Shown here piece by piece: positions 1 through 6,278 of a DNA stretch of 8,858 bases. The translations under genes were made by a program, and so were the position numbers. Every line of letters begins with the position of its first letter. Position 1 is the stretch's first letter. The stretch is taken from contig CACXFX010000108.1 in the NCBI GenBank assembly GCA_902767055.1, positions 1 through 8,858 on the forward strand, read 5' to 3'. The notes beneath the pieces are model-generated. The model was not told the origin of the DNA. It did no database searches and saw nothing but the letters and a program-made list of their open reading frames with translations. The DNA comes from an uncultured Pseudomonadota bacterium (lineage in GTDB: Bacteria; Pseudomonadota; Alphaproteobacteria; RF32; CAG-239).

Positions 1-255
1 AAAGATATGCCTCAAGGTATTGACAAGGGTGTTGAAGCTTTCAAAACCAATCTTTCAAATTCACACACGTTTGTTTTGGTTGATGATGAAAGCAAAGCCG
101 ATTATATTTTGGATACAACGGCAGAGTGGTTTGATACACCTTCAAAAGAAGTGCCTGCCATCAGATATGTTGTGCGCTTGAAAACGCCGAACGGCAATGA
201 TGCCGGTGCTTGGTCTCAAATTGTCAGACGTGCGGACAATAAAAATTGGCTCTAA
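1..255 (+). CDS. LpoB-like penicillin-binding-protein activator, C-terminal fragment (5' end outside window)
   Basis: The reading frame is open from base 1, so the gene begins upstream and only its last 84 residues are present; the ATG at base 7 need not be a start. The visible part has the pattern of the LpoB C-terminal domain: a segment ending in ADYILD, then a strand pair carrying an aromatic-rich AIRYVVRLK, then a GAWSQIVRR strand, comparable to the 'yyfqLqLtd..tG..iWs..k.i.k' ending of LpoB. LpoB proteins are outer-membrane lipoproteins that stimulate class A penicillin-binding proteins in peptidoglycan synthesis. The lipobox would be upstream and cannot be checked. The next gene starts 3 bases after the stop, suggesting one transcript. 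The family assignment rests on a short fragment, so it is tentative; another envelope protein is possible. Confidence 0.5.
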   Translation, partial: KDMPQGIDKGVEAFKTNLSNSHTFVLVDDESKADYILDTTAEWFDTPSKEVPAIRYVVRLKTPNGNDAGAWSQIVRRADNKNWL

Positions 256-258
256 GAG

Positions 259-1161
259 ATGATTAAACGGCTTTATCCGGTATTTTTAAGTGTATTTGTG
301 CCGATTTTTCCGCTTTTGGCCGGTGAGGTTGAGAGTTTGGAGATCAGTGCAAATACATGCGAAAAAGCGCTTGAAGGTGAAAGTCCTTCAAGCGTGCGGA
401 TTCGCGCCGTGGATAAAGCCGTTTTTTTAGCCTTAAAAAACTTAGAAGAGTTGGAGCCGGACAGGCAACGTTTGAGTGATTATGATTTTAATGCGATGGT
501 TTATCAGCTTGTCGATGATTATGTCGAAGATTTGAGCTCAACGGTGACAAAATCGGAAACGGGTAAGATTTGTGTCGACATTAAAGGTTATATCAACCCG
601 AACAATATCGAAATTGTCAGAGGGCAATTTCAAAATTTGGCAGATGAACAGGATCAGGCTTCTGTTGCCCAAATTGCAGATGAAGTCAATCAATCTTTGA
701 CGATCAAACCGCGTGATGCTCAAAATTTGGCACTTGTTTATATCAACGATTTAGCCTATGAAAACGGCACGACTTCTCATAAATATGCGCTATTCTTAAA
801 AGATAAAATCAAAAACAATCCTTATTATTATTTAACCGAAGAAAAGGATTTGGCCGATTATGTCATCACGCCGAGGTTTTTGAAAGGCAAAGTTGATGCG
901 CTTGATGCGACGCATAAGCGTTTGCAGATGGTTGTGGTTTTAGATGTTGACGGTCTTGAAGATGACACGCAAAGCATTGCGCAGAACAGGTTTTTGCTTT
1001 TCGGGGCGGAAGAAAACGAACAGGATATTGCCAAGCGCTTGTTAAAAAAACTTTTGGAGGCTGCAGGGCAAGAAACCGTACGCCATATCGAGCGTAAAGA
1101 ACAATTGAAATTGGAACAAAATATGCTCGGTCGAAAAATATCAGATGATGAAGCCGTATAA
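259..1161 (+). CDS. Exported protein of unknown function, downstream of the LpoB-like gene
   Basis: A 300-residue protein with a convincing N-terminal signal peptide: MIKR, then a hydrophobic stretch (about residues 5-20) and likely cleavage after the LLAG at 19-22. There is no Cys at the cleavage point, so it is probably a soluble periplasmic protein rather than a lipoprotein. Two Cys residues remain in the mature part (about residues 34 and 104) and could form a disulfide. The rest is acidic and mixed alpha/beta. A segment around 'LADYVITPRFLKG' near residue 200 followed by 'RLQMVVVLDVD' resembles the ADYIL...RYVVRL pattern of the preceding gene, so the two may share a fold. It starts 3 bases after the upstream stop, which argues for translational coupling and a shared envelope role. 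I do not recognise the family. The C-terminus is charged and probably helical. Confidence 0.75.
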   Translation: MIKRLYPVFLSVFVPIFPLLAGEVESLEISANTCEKALEGESPSSVRIRAVDKAVFLALKNLEELEPDRQRLSDYDFNAMVYQLVDDYVEDLSSTVTKSETGKICVDIKGYINPNNIEIVRGQFQNLADEQDQASVAQIADEVNQSLTIKPRDAQNLALVYINDLAYENGTTSHKYALFLKDKIKNNPYYYLTEEKDLADYVITPRFLKGKVDALDATHKRLQMVVVLDVDGLEDDTQSIAQNRFLLFGAEENEQDIAKRLLKKLLEAAGQETVRHIERKEQLKLEQNMLGRKISDDEAV

Positions 1162-1230
1162 GTAAAAGAACATCCGGTTTAATCTTTTCGGTTTGTTTTC
1201 AAAAATATTCGGACAACTTTTGTTATTTGA

Positions 1231-1259
1231 TTGACTCTTTTATCAAAGGTCGATAGATT
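1231..1259 (+). promoter_or_regulatory. Putative sigma70-type promoter of the rubrerythrin gene
   Basis: TTGACT (1231-1236) and TAGATT (1254-1259) are separated by 17 bases, about 40 bases before the rubrerythrin ATG. The 137-base gap before the gene otherwise contains only AT-rich sequence. I see no clear operator palindrome for a peroxide or oxygen regulator. Confidence 0.5.
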
Positions 1260-1284
1260 TTCTTTATCAACATTTTTATTTTAT

Positions 1285-1290
1285 AAGGAG
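1285..1290 (+). promoter_or_regulatory. Ribosome binding site of the rubrerythrin gene
   Basis: AAGGAG lies 8 bases before the ATG at 1299 and fixes that start codon. Confidence 0.8.
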
Positions 1291-1298
1291 ACTATCTG

Positions 1299-1838
1299 AT
1301 GGAATTAAAAGGTTCTAAGACTGAACAAAATTTAAAAGATGCGTTTGCCGGCGAGTCGCAAGCACGCAATAAATATACGTACTATGCTTCAAAAGCAAAA
1401 AAAGAAGGCTATAATATCATTGCCGCCAAGTTTGAAGAAACGGCTAACAATGAAAAAGAGCATGCCAAAATTTGGTTTAAGCTTTTGCATGACGGGCAAG
1501 TACCTTCGACAATCGAAAACTTAAAAGACGCCGCATCGGGCGAAAATTATGAGTGGACGGATATGTACGAGCGTATGGCTCGTGAAGCAAAAGAAGAAGG
1601 TTTTGACAAGATTGCAAAACTTTTTGAAATGGTCGGAAAAATTGAAAAAGGCCATGAAGAAAGATATCAGGCTTTGCTCGATTCTTTATGTGAAGGCAAA
1701 ATTTTTGAGCGTCCGACAAAAGTTGTTTGGGAATGCGCAAACTGCGGTTGCAGAATCGAAAGCCCGAAAGCGCCGGAAAAATGTCCGGTGTGCGACCATC
1801 CGCAAGCCTATTTCTTTGAATTGCAAGAAAAATTTTAA
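1299..1838 (+). CDS. rbr: Rubrerythrin (non-haem di-iron peroxidase)
   Basis: A 179-residue protein with the classical two-domain rubrerythrin layout. Residues 1-135 form a ferritin-like four-helix bundle; likely di-iron ligands are E19 in the AGES turn, E52 and H55 in EKEH, and a second ExxH (E116, H119). Residues 141-179 form a rubredoxin-like domain with two Cys pairs, C146/C149 and C162/C165 (CPVC), which bind one iron. Known rubrerythrins reduce hydrogen peroxide to water in the cytoplasm of anaerobes, drawing electrons from rubredoxin or NADH-dependent partners. Length is normal and no key residue is missing. It has its own promoter, a strong ribosome binding site and a terminator, so it is probably a single-gene unit. 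No rubredoxin or reductase partner is in the window. Confidence 0.97.
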   Translation: MELKGSKTEQNLKDAFAGESQARNKYTYYASKAKKEGYNIIAAKFEETANNEKEHAKIWFKLLHDGQVPSTIENLKDAASGENYEWTDMYERMAREAKEEGFDKIAKLFEMVGKIEKGHEERYQALLDSLCEGKIFERPTKVVWECANCGCRIESPKAPEKCPVCDHPQAYFFELQEKF

Positions 1839-1860
1839 GAAAAAGAATTTTGATGTTGTA

Positions 1861-1889
1861 AAGGGCACCGTTGATAAAACGGTGCTCTT
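1861..1889 (+). terminator. Rho-independent terminator after rubrerythrin
   Basis: A 10-base-pair stem (1861-1870 with 1880-1889, core GGGCACCG/CGGTGCTC including one G-T pair) with a 9-base loop, followed by TAGTTT. It lies 22 bases after the stop codon. Confidence 0.85.
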
Positions 1890-1984
1890 AGTTTAAAACT
1901 GCATTTTATACCTGACAAAATAAAAAGAATAAGCTATCGTAAACTCATTAAATATTTTTTACAAATTATATTTTTAAAAGGCCA

Positions 1985-2074
1985 CCTGCGATTTCGAACC
2001 CCTTGGTTCTTCACCATAGGATAAAATAGCCAACAAAAAAAGCCCCTAGAAGGGTGCTGTTTTTCGTTGGCTGC
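1985..2074 (-). repeat. Copy A of a ~90-bp tRNA-trailer-like hairpin repeat
   Basis: This block matches 6270-6358 along its length with small indels. Shared pieces are CCTGC, TTCGA, TTGGTTCTTC, CATA, GATAAA, AGCCA, a 19-base identical stretch (aaaaaagcccctagaaggg) and TGGCTGC. It folds as AGCCAAC (2028-2034) paired with GTTGGCT (2066-2072), enclosing an inner AGCCCC/GGGTGCT hairpin with one mismatch, flanked by A and T runs. The right-hand copy ends in the 3' end of a real tRNA gene, so I orient this one on the minus strand too. The flanking sequence to 2096 ends in CTCGAAC, as a T-loop would on this strand, but no complete tRNA can be folded here. Confidence 0.65.
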
Positions 2075-2161
2075 ACGGAGTGTACAATCCTCGAACTTTT
2101 AGTGCAACATCGTGCGGATGTTATTTCCATCAAAGATCAACTCCATTACATAAAAGAAAGA

Positions 2162-2189
2162 TTGGCAATTTTATAAGTGTTACTATAAA
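2162..2189 (+). promoter_or_regulatory. Candidate promoter for the accessory operon
   Basis: TTGGCA (2162-2167) and TATAAA (2184-2189) with a 16-base spacer, upstream of the kinase operon. In such AT-rich DNA chance matches are common, so this is only a candidate. It would give a leader of about 145 bases before the kinase ATG. Confidence 0.35.
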
Positions 2190-2253
2190 AGAATTTCTTG
2201 ACTTTTTTTTAAACTTATATTACCACAGGTATATTAGAAATTGGAAATTTAAC

Positions 2254-2340
2254 ATGGAAAATCGAATCGAGTATAGAGAATTTATTTCTGAATTTGTCAG
2301 CAATCTAAGCTGTTACTTATCAGTAAGAAAGAGAAATTAA
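2254..2340 (+). CDS. Possible 28-residue leader or small protein abutting the kinase gene
   Basis: ATG at 2254 opens 28 codons, beginning MENRIEYREF and ending SVRKRN, and stops at TAA 2338-2340, directly against the kinase ATG at 2341. A weak GGAAA lies 7 bases before the ATG. The abutting stop and start would suit translational coupling, but the frame is short and has no recognisable motif. It may be chance. Confidence 0.25.
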   Translation: MENRIEYREFISEFVSNLSCYLSVRKRN

Positions 2341-3306
2341 ATGAAAATACCAGATGATAAAATTTTTGATAAAAAAATTTTAAAAATAAATTTTTCAGGA
2401 GCATCAAGTACAGGCAAATCTACAATCAGCGAATACTGTGCAAAATTATATGGAGAGCCGAATGCGCCAGAGTTTATAAGAGAGTTGATGCTAAAAAGGG
2501 GGATGGTTGTTACAGATATTCAAAATGAACTCTTTTTAGAAGCCCTAGAACTTCAAGAGAACGACATAAAAAGAAAACAAAATGAAGCTAATAAATACTT
2601 ATTTATTGATAGCGGTCCCTTAATATTTTATTTAGGTAATAAATATTCTTTCGGCAGAGATTTTCCAATATTAAAAGAAAAAACTCTTGCTTTTTATAAG
2701 GAGCAAGATATCGTATTTGTATGTGATAAAAATATAGAGTTTGCTTCACATGTTACACGTGGAGATGAAGGAACCAAAGATATTTTGCATTATGAAATTC
2801 TAAAGTTTTTAGATGAACATTCTATTAAATACACAATAATCTCTGGTACTGTCGAAGAACGAGCTGAGGCCGTAAAAAAACGTATTGAAGAATTTGAAAT
2901 AAATCAAAAATCAATATCTGTGTCAAATAATGAACATATAAAAAATCTACCTGGAAGTTTAAGATTGTTGTTAAAAGCATATTTAGAAACAGATGCTTCT
3001 GATGAACAAAAGCAGGAAGTTACAAAAAGAATTTTTGAAACTTATAAATATTTTCTAGCTATGAAAAAAGGGATAAATATTGAAATCACTCCTAATATTA
3101 AAATCATAAAAGAATTGACATTATTACAAGAAAATGGTGCATTAAATAATGAATTAGATATAAAAAATGCTGAGGTATTCAAAAAATCAGATATAGTAAG
3201 ATTTTCAGCGGGGCTTGGGACTTTTAAAGATTTAACTCGAACACCTTCAATGAAAAAGTGTAGCTCTCTTCAATTAAAAAGCTTAAGGGAAAAAGAGAAT
3301 GAATAA
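2341..3306 (+). CDS. NadR/AAA_28-like P-loop ATPase or kinase with unassigned C-terminal region
   Basis: A 321-residue protein. The N-terminal half is a P-loop domain of the AAA_28 type (NadR ribosylnicotinamide-kinase-like): Walker A GASSTGKST at residues 20-28, an 'APEFIRELM' segment at 42-50 matching the family's 'pEyaRe' strand, LFID at 87-90 as Walker-B-like strand, then SGPLIFY where the family has 'DrgPl', and IVFVCDK at 124-130 before an arginine (R140) in the lid position. Such domains phosphorylate small molecules, often nucleosides. The true substrate is unknown. Residues about 195-321 form a separate, mainly helical region I cannot assign. The ATG follows AGAAAGAGAAA, a workable ribosome binding site. 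The gene overlaps the next by 8 bases, so it is the first gene of an operon with the peptidase and the synthetase-kinase fusion. Confidence 0.75.
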   Translation: MKIPDDKIFDKKILKINFSGASSTGKSTISEYCAKLYGEPNAPEFIRELMLKRGMVVTDIQNELFLEALELQENDIKRKQNEANKYLFIDSGPLIFYLGNKYSFGRDFPILKEKTLAFYKEQDIVFVCDKNIEFASHVTRGDEGTKDILHYEILKFLDEHSIKYTIISGTVEERAEAVKKRIEEFEINQKSISVSNNEHIKNLPGSLRLLLKAYLETDASDEQKQEVTKRIFETYKYFLAMKKGINIEITPNIKIIKELTLLQENGALNNELDIKNAEVFKKSDIVRFSAGLGTFKDLTRTPSMKKCSSLQLKSLREKENE

Positions 3307-4003
3307 AAAAACAATAGTTGCTGTTGGTGGGGGTGAAATAGGCAGAATAAAGATTCTTCCTGATGGAACAGCTTATCAAACAGAAATAGAAACAACATTA
3401 ATAGATAAATTTATTGTTGAGGCATCTGGTAAAGAACATCCTAAAATGCTTTTTATCGGAACAGCATCAAATGATAAAACAAGTTACCTTAATATCATAA
3501 CAACACATTTCAAAGACAGATTAGGTTGTTTTTGTGTGGAACCTTTAAATCTGGTCGGAACAAATATTTCTTATGAAGAGATAAAACAGAAAATATTTGC
3601 AACCGACATTATATATGTCGGCGGAGGGGATACCACTTCAATGCTAAAGATATGGAAAGAACTTGGTGTTGATAAACTTTTATATGAGGCTTATAATAAA
3701 GGGATTGTGCTGTCAGGCATATCCGCCGGCGCAATTTGTTGGTTTGAATATTATGACAATATGGATGATATTGACAACATTGAACAACTAGATATTATTT
3801 CTGGATTATCTTTTGTCAAAGGTTTTGGAGTTCCGCATTATAATTGGTTAACAGACGAAGAGAAGAGAAAAATAAATGCAAAACTGAAGGATAAAAATAT
3901 AAAAGGCTGGAGTATTGATGACTGCGTTGCAATAGTTTTTCAAGACGATGAATTAAAAATTATTTCGTGCCGATCTGATCGTACAGCGACTCAAATACCT
4001 TAA
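3299..4003 (+). CDS. Peptidase E-like (family S51) serine hydrolase
   Basis: A 234-residue protein of normal PepE length with the class-I-glutamine-amidotransferase-like fold of family S51. It begins with the glycine-rich IVAVGGGEIG (6-15). Further along are LFIGTAS (51-57), the IIYVGGGDT strand-turn (104-111) and the nucleophile elbow GISAGA with Ser142. His180 in VPHY is the likely catalytic histidine, and an acidic residue at 156-157 fits the spacing of the PepE triad. Salmonella PepE is a cytoplasmic dipeptidase that removes N-terminal aspartate from dipeptides; cyanophycinases are relatives. Many subfamily members have no known substrate. It overlaps the upstream kinase by 8 bases and ends 20 bases before the fusion gene. 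An alpha-aspartyl dipeptidase role is therefore possible, but in this operon it may act on a special product instead. Confidence 0.88.
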   Translation: MNKKTIVAVGGGEIGRIKILPDGTAYQTEIETTLIDKFIVEASGKEHPKMLFIGTASNDKTSYLNIITTHFKDRLGCFCVEPLNLVGTNISYEEIKQKIFATDIIYVGGGDTTSMLKIWKELGVDKLLYEAYNKGIVLSGISAGAICWFEYYDNMDDIDNIEQLDIISGLSFVKGFGVPHYNWLTDEEKRKINAKLKDKNIKGWSIDDCVAIVFQDDELKIISCRSDRTATQIP

Positions 4004-4023
4004 CAATAAAGAAGAGATAAGCA

Positions 4024-5868
4024 TTGAAAAAAATTTGCAGGGTATTAAGCATAAGAAAACATAAATTGGTTGTATTTGTAGATGCATATACAAATAATGA
4101 TAAAATAGAGCAAATAATGTTTGATAAGGATGTTTTTAGTAAGAAACCATTAAAACATGGAGATTGTTTTGCTGTAGATGGAAACTTAACAACTAATTTA
4201 AAAGGCCATGAAATATTTAAAGCAGACAGATGTCTTTGGGTTAGTCCTTGTGAAAATTGGGAGATGGGAAACAATATTCAGCCAAGAGATAAAGGATACC
4301 TAAAATATGCGCAAATAAATGCCCGTAATGGAGGTAAGCAAATTAATATATATAAATTAAAACACGAACTTATTAAGGAGTTAGGGACGTTACTTGAAAA
4401 AGAAAATTTTGAAAATGTAAAATGTAATGTTTTGGAAACAGAACGAACAGGATCTGCAATACCTCCTTTCCAAACAAAAGGAACATCTGGCAAAGGTGTA
4501 TTTTATTTAAGAATAACACCAGAAAATCAACTAAAACAGACATCTGCAATATTATTAAAATCTGTATATACAATAGATAATGTTTTTTTTAATAAAAATC
4601 CTGACGCTAAGCATTATCCAGAGATGTGTACATTAGAATTTGTTGCTCTAAATTACACTAAACACAAAATATTAAGGTTTATAACAAAAGTAAGTCAAAT
4701 AATGAGTTTTCTAAGTAAAAAATATGGTTTCGAATCCGAAATTTCAGATATTCCTGAAATTGTTGATTATAATAATTTAGAAAAATTGGGTATCAAATAT
4801 CAAAGAAGAATCCCTGAATTTAAAAATACAATCCTAATTAATACGCCAGTTCGTAATCCTTTAGTTAAATCTAATGCCAGAGGTCAACGAACAGAAATAC
4901 GATGGTATGTCAATGGAGCATTTACAGCACATGGCTATCAAGATGAAACTGATTATTCAAAAATAAAAGAAGCATTACAACAACAAAAAATTGATAATAA
5001 TTTAAAAAATGTTGATGAAATGTCATATGTTAAATGGGGGTTACCCAAGTCTATAAGCTTTGGCTTGGGGGTTGATGCCCTTATAGGTAGATATTTGAAA
5101 TTAGATCACATGGTGTTAGTTTGCAATCCATTAGGTATAAATCATAAAGAGCATGAAAATAGTGACAGTAAAAACAATAGTTATACGAATAAAGGATTTT
5201 TTATTACCTTTGAAGGAATAGATGGGGCAGGAAAAACATCACATGCCGATGCCCTTGCTGCTTATTTGATTGACTGTGGATATAAGGTGCTTAAAACATC
5301 TGATCTTAAAGCAACACCATATGCCTTAAAAGTCAGAGAAAATATTGTAAAGGAGAAAGAGAATGGAATTTTTTCTCCTTTACAGCAGTGTTTAGATGCT
5401 ATGAAAGCCCGAGCAGATACGGTTGAAAAAGTTTTCAAACCAGCTCTTGACGATGGAACAATAATTATCTGTGATCGATTTATTGATAGCAGTTTAGTGT
5501 TTCATGGATATGGTGAACATAATGATGTTGTGTGTGAACAGTTTGATGATATGAAACAAAAATATTTAGGGGATTTCCAGCCGGATTTAACCATAGTTTT
5601 GGATGTAGAAGAAGATGTTGCTGTTCGCAGAGTTCTAGAAAGGGGAACTCCGGATGTTTATGAAAAACAGGGAATCAAATATTTTCAAACCATGAGGCAA
5701 GCTTTTTTAAATATTTCAAAAAAAAATAAACATAGATGTATTGTGGTTAGTAATATGGATAATTTTGAATTCGTAAGCTCAAAAATAAACGGTATTGTTA
5801 ATAAGTATCTAAAAAATAATTTCCCTCAAATAAATAACATACTGGTAAAAAACAGCAAAGAAAGATAA
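4024..5868 (+). CDS. Fusion of degenerate class IIb aminoacyl-tRNA-synthetase-like domain with thymidylate-kinase-like domain
   Basis: A 614-residue protein. TTG at 4024, preceded by GAAGAG, keeps the full N-terminal OB-like region (about 1-78); the first in-frame ATG would cut into it. Residues 100-372 align with the LysRS/AspRS/AsnRS core: a motif 1 region (128-150, ending PPFQTKG), a motif 2 region (160-206, YLRITPE, VYTID, HYPEMCTLEF) and a motif 3 region (346-353, FGLGVDAL). The motif 2 arginine is F189, the motif 3 arginine is A352, and the motif 1 proline is absent, so normal amino-acid activation is doubtful. Residues 391-600 resemble thymidylate kinase: P-loop GIDGAGKT (398-405), R463, the DRFIDSS motif (484-490) and a lid with R535, R536 and R540. 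The TREPGGTP motif reads TSDLKATP (425-432). The frame is uninterrupted, so this is a real fusion. Substrate and product are unknown. Confidence 0.85.
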   Translation: MKKICRVLSIRKHKLVVFVDAYTNNDKIEQIMFDKDVFSKKPLKHGDCFAVDGNLTTNLKGHEIFKADRCLWVSPCENWEMGNNIQPRDKGYLKYAQINARNGGKQINIYKLKHELIKELGTLLEKENFENVKCNVLETERTGSAIPPFQTKGTSGKGVFYLRITPENQLKQTSAILLKSVYTIDNVFFNKNPDAKHYPEMCTLEFVALNYTKHKILRFITKVSQIMSFLSKKYGFESEISDIPEIVDYNNLEKLGIKYQRRIPEFKNTILINTPVRNPLVKSNARGQRTEIRWYVNGAFTAHGYQDETDYSKIKEALQQQKIDNNLKNVDEMSYVKWGLPKSISFGLGVDALIGRYLKLDHMVLVCNPLGINHKEHENSDSKNNSYTNKGFFITFEGIDGAGKTSHADALAAYLIDCGYKVLKTSDLKATPYALKVRENIVKEKENGIFSPLQQCLDAMKARADTVEKVFKPALDDGTIIICDRFIDSSLVFHGYGEHNDVVCEQFDDMKQKYLGDFQPDLTIVLDVEEDVAVRRVLERGTPDVYEKQGIKYFQTMRQAFLNISKKNKHRCIVVSNMDNFEFVSSKINGIVNKYLKNNFPQINNILVKNSKER

Positions 5869-5929
5869 GCTAAAAGGTTTGGCTTTTTAAAGTCAATTTG
5901 GTATATAAAAATAAAGAAAGGTGAAAACT

Positions 5930-6172
5930 ATGGAAGATAAAATACGAAAAAACATCGGCTATTTTATGGTTGGTTCTTGTCCATATCAAGTATATCAACA
6001 AAAAGATGGAAGCCTCAAAGCAAAAGGATATACTGTAGATAAAGGTTTTGTTGAAGTTGATGGTTGGGAAATATTATCTGCTGGTGAAAAGGTGTCACAA
6101 AAAGAATACGAAGAATATATCAAGTGGGAACAATCTCAATTTTGCGCTTCAAAAAACACTTCTGAACGATAA
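5930..6172 (+). CDS. Small protein of unknown function, last gene of the accessory block
   Basis: An 80-residue protein starting MEDKIRKNIGYFMVG. I chose ATG 5930 over the in-frame GTG at 5921 because AAGAAAGG (5913-5920) lies 9 bases upstream of the ATG and overlaps the GTG position. It contains a strand-rich stretch (YQVYQQKDGSLKAKGYTV) and a helical, acidic C-terminal part (VSQKEYEEYIKWEQ), with two Cys residues near the ends. There is no signal peptide or membrane segment. It follows the fusion gene after 61 bases, in the same direction and with the same AT-rich composition, so it probably belongs to the same acquired block. I do not recognise a family. Confidence 0.6.
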   Translation: MEDKIRKNIGYFMVGSCPYQVYQQKDGSLKAKGYTVDKGFVEVDGWEILSAGEKVSQKEYEEYIKWEQSQFCASKNTSER

Positions 6173-6195
6173 GTTTTTAAATCTATATTTTATTT

Positions 6196-6214
6196 TGGCT
6201 GCTTCACCTGGACT
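6196..6214 (-). repeat. Exact 19-bp copy of the tRNA-Gln 3' end (possible attachment-site remnant)
   Basis: tggctgcttcacctggact here is identical to 6352-6370, which on the minus strand is the end of the T-loop, the 3' half of the T-stem, the acceptor strand and CCA of the tRNA. Identity stops exactly at both ends. Tyrosine-recombinase elements commonly duplicate this part of a tRNA gene on integration, so this may be a displaced att copy. Confidence 0.65.
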
Positions 6215-6254
6215 GGGCTGCGGCTTTTATAAAAAAGCCTCGCCCGATCTCAGC

Positions 6255-6278
6255 GTTTGCAGACTAATGCCTGCAAAC
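6255..6278. repeat. Perfect 8-bp hairpin
   Basis: GTTTGCAG (6255-6262) pairs with CTGCAAAC (6271-6278) across an 8-base loop. There is no U-run on either side, so it does not look like a terminator. It lies in the segment found in copy B but missing from copy A. Confidence 0.6.

Larger units (their letters stand above)
1890..2340. other. Long mostly non-coding gap at the left edge of the accessory block
   Basis: About 450 bases between the rubrerythrin terminator and the kinase gene. From 1890 to 1980 it is AT-rich with no feature I can support. From 1981 to 2096 it holds repeat copy A and tRNA-end-like fragments. From 2100 to 2340 it holds a candidate promoter and a possible 28-codon reading frame. 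A longer frame through this stretch starts with GTG at 2080 inside the repeat flank; its sequence looks random and I do not call it a gene. Confidence 0.6.

Noticed and set aside
2068..2140. A second tRNA gene on the minus strand at the left edge
   Set aside because: It has a CCA-like end and a CTCGAAC T-loop-like piece, but the distance between them is wrong and neither the T-stem nor the acceptor stem can pair.
2198..2235. TTGACT with nearby TATATT boxes as the operon promoter
   Set aside because: The available -10-like boxes lie 12 or 26 bases away, outside the workable spacing.
2080..2340. 86-codon open frame starting with GTG
   Set aside because: It begins inside the tRNA-like repeat flank, has no ribosome binding site, and its residues look like translated non-coding DNA. 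Only the last 28 codons are kept as a weak possibility.
5872..5887. Weak AAAAG/CTTTT hairpin after the fusion gene
   Set aside because: Only 5 mostly A-T pairs and no proper U run, so it is not convincing as a terminator.
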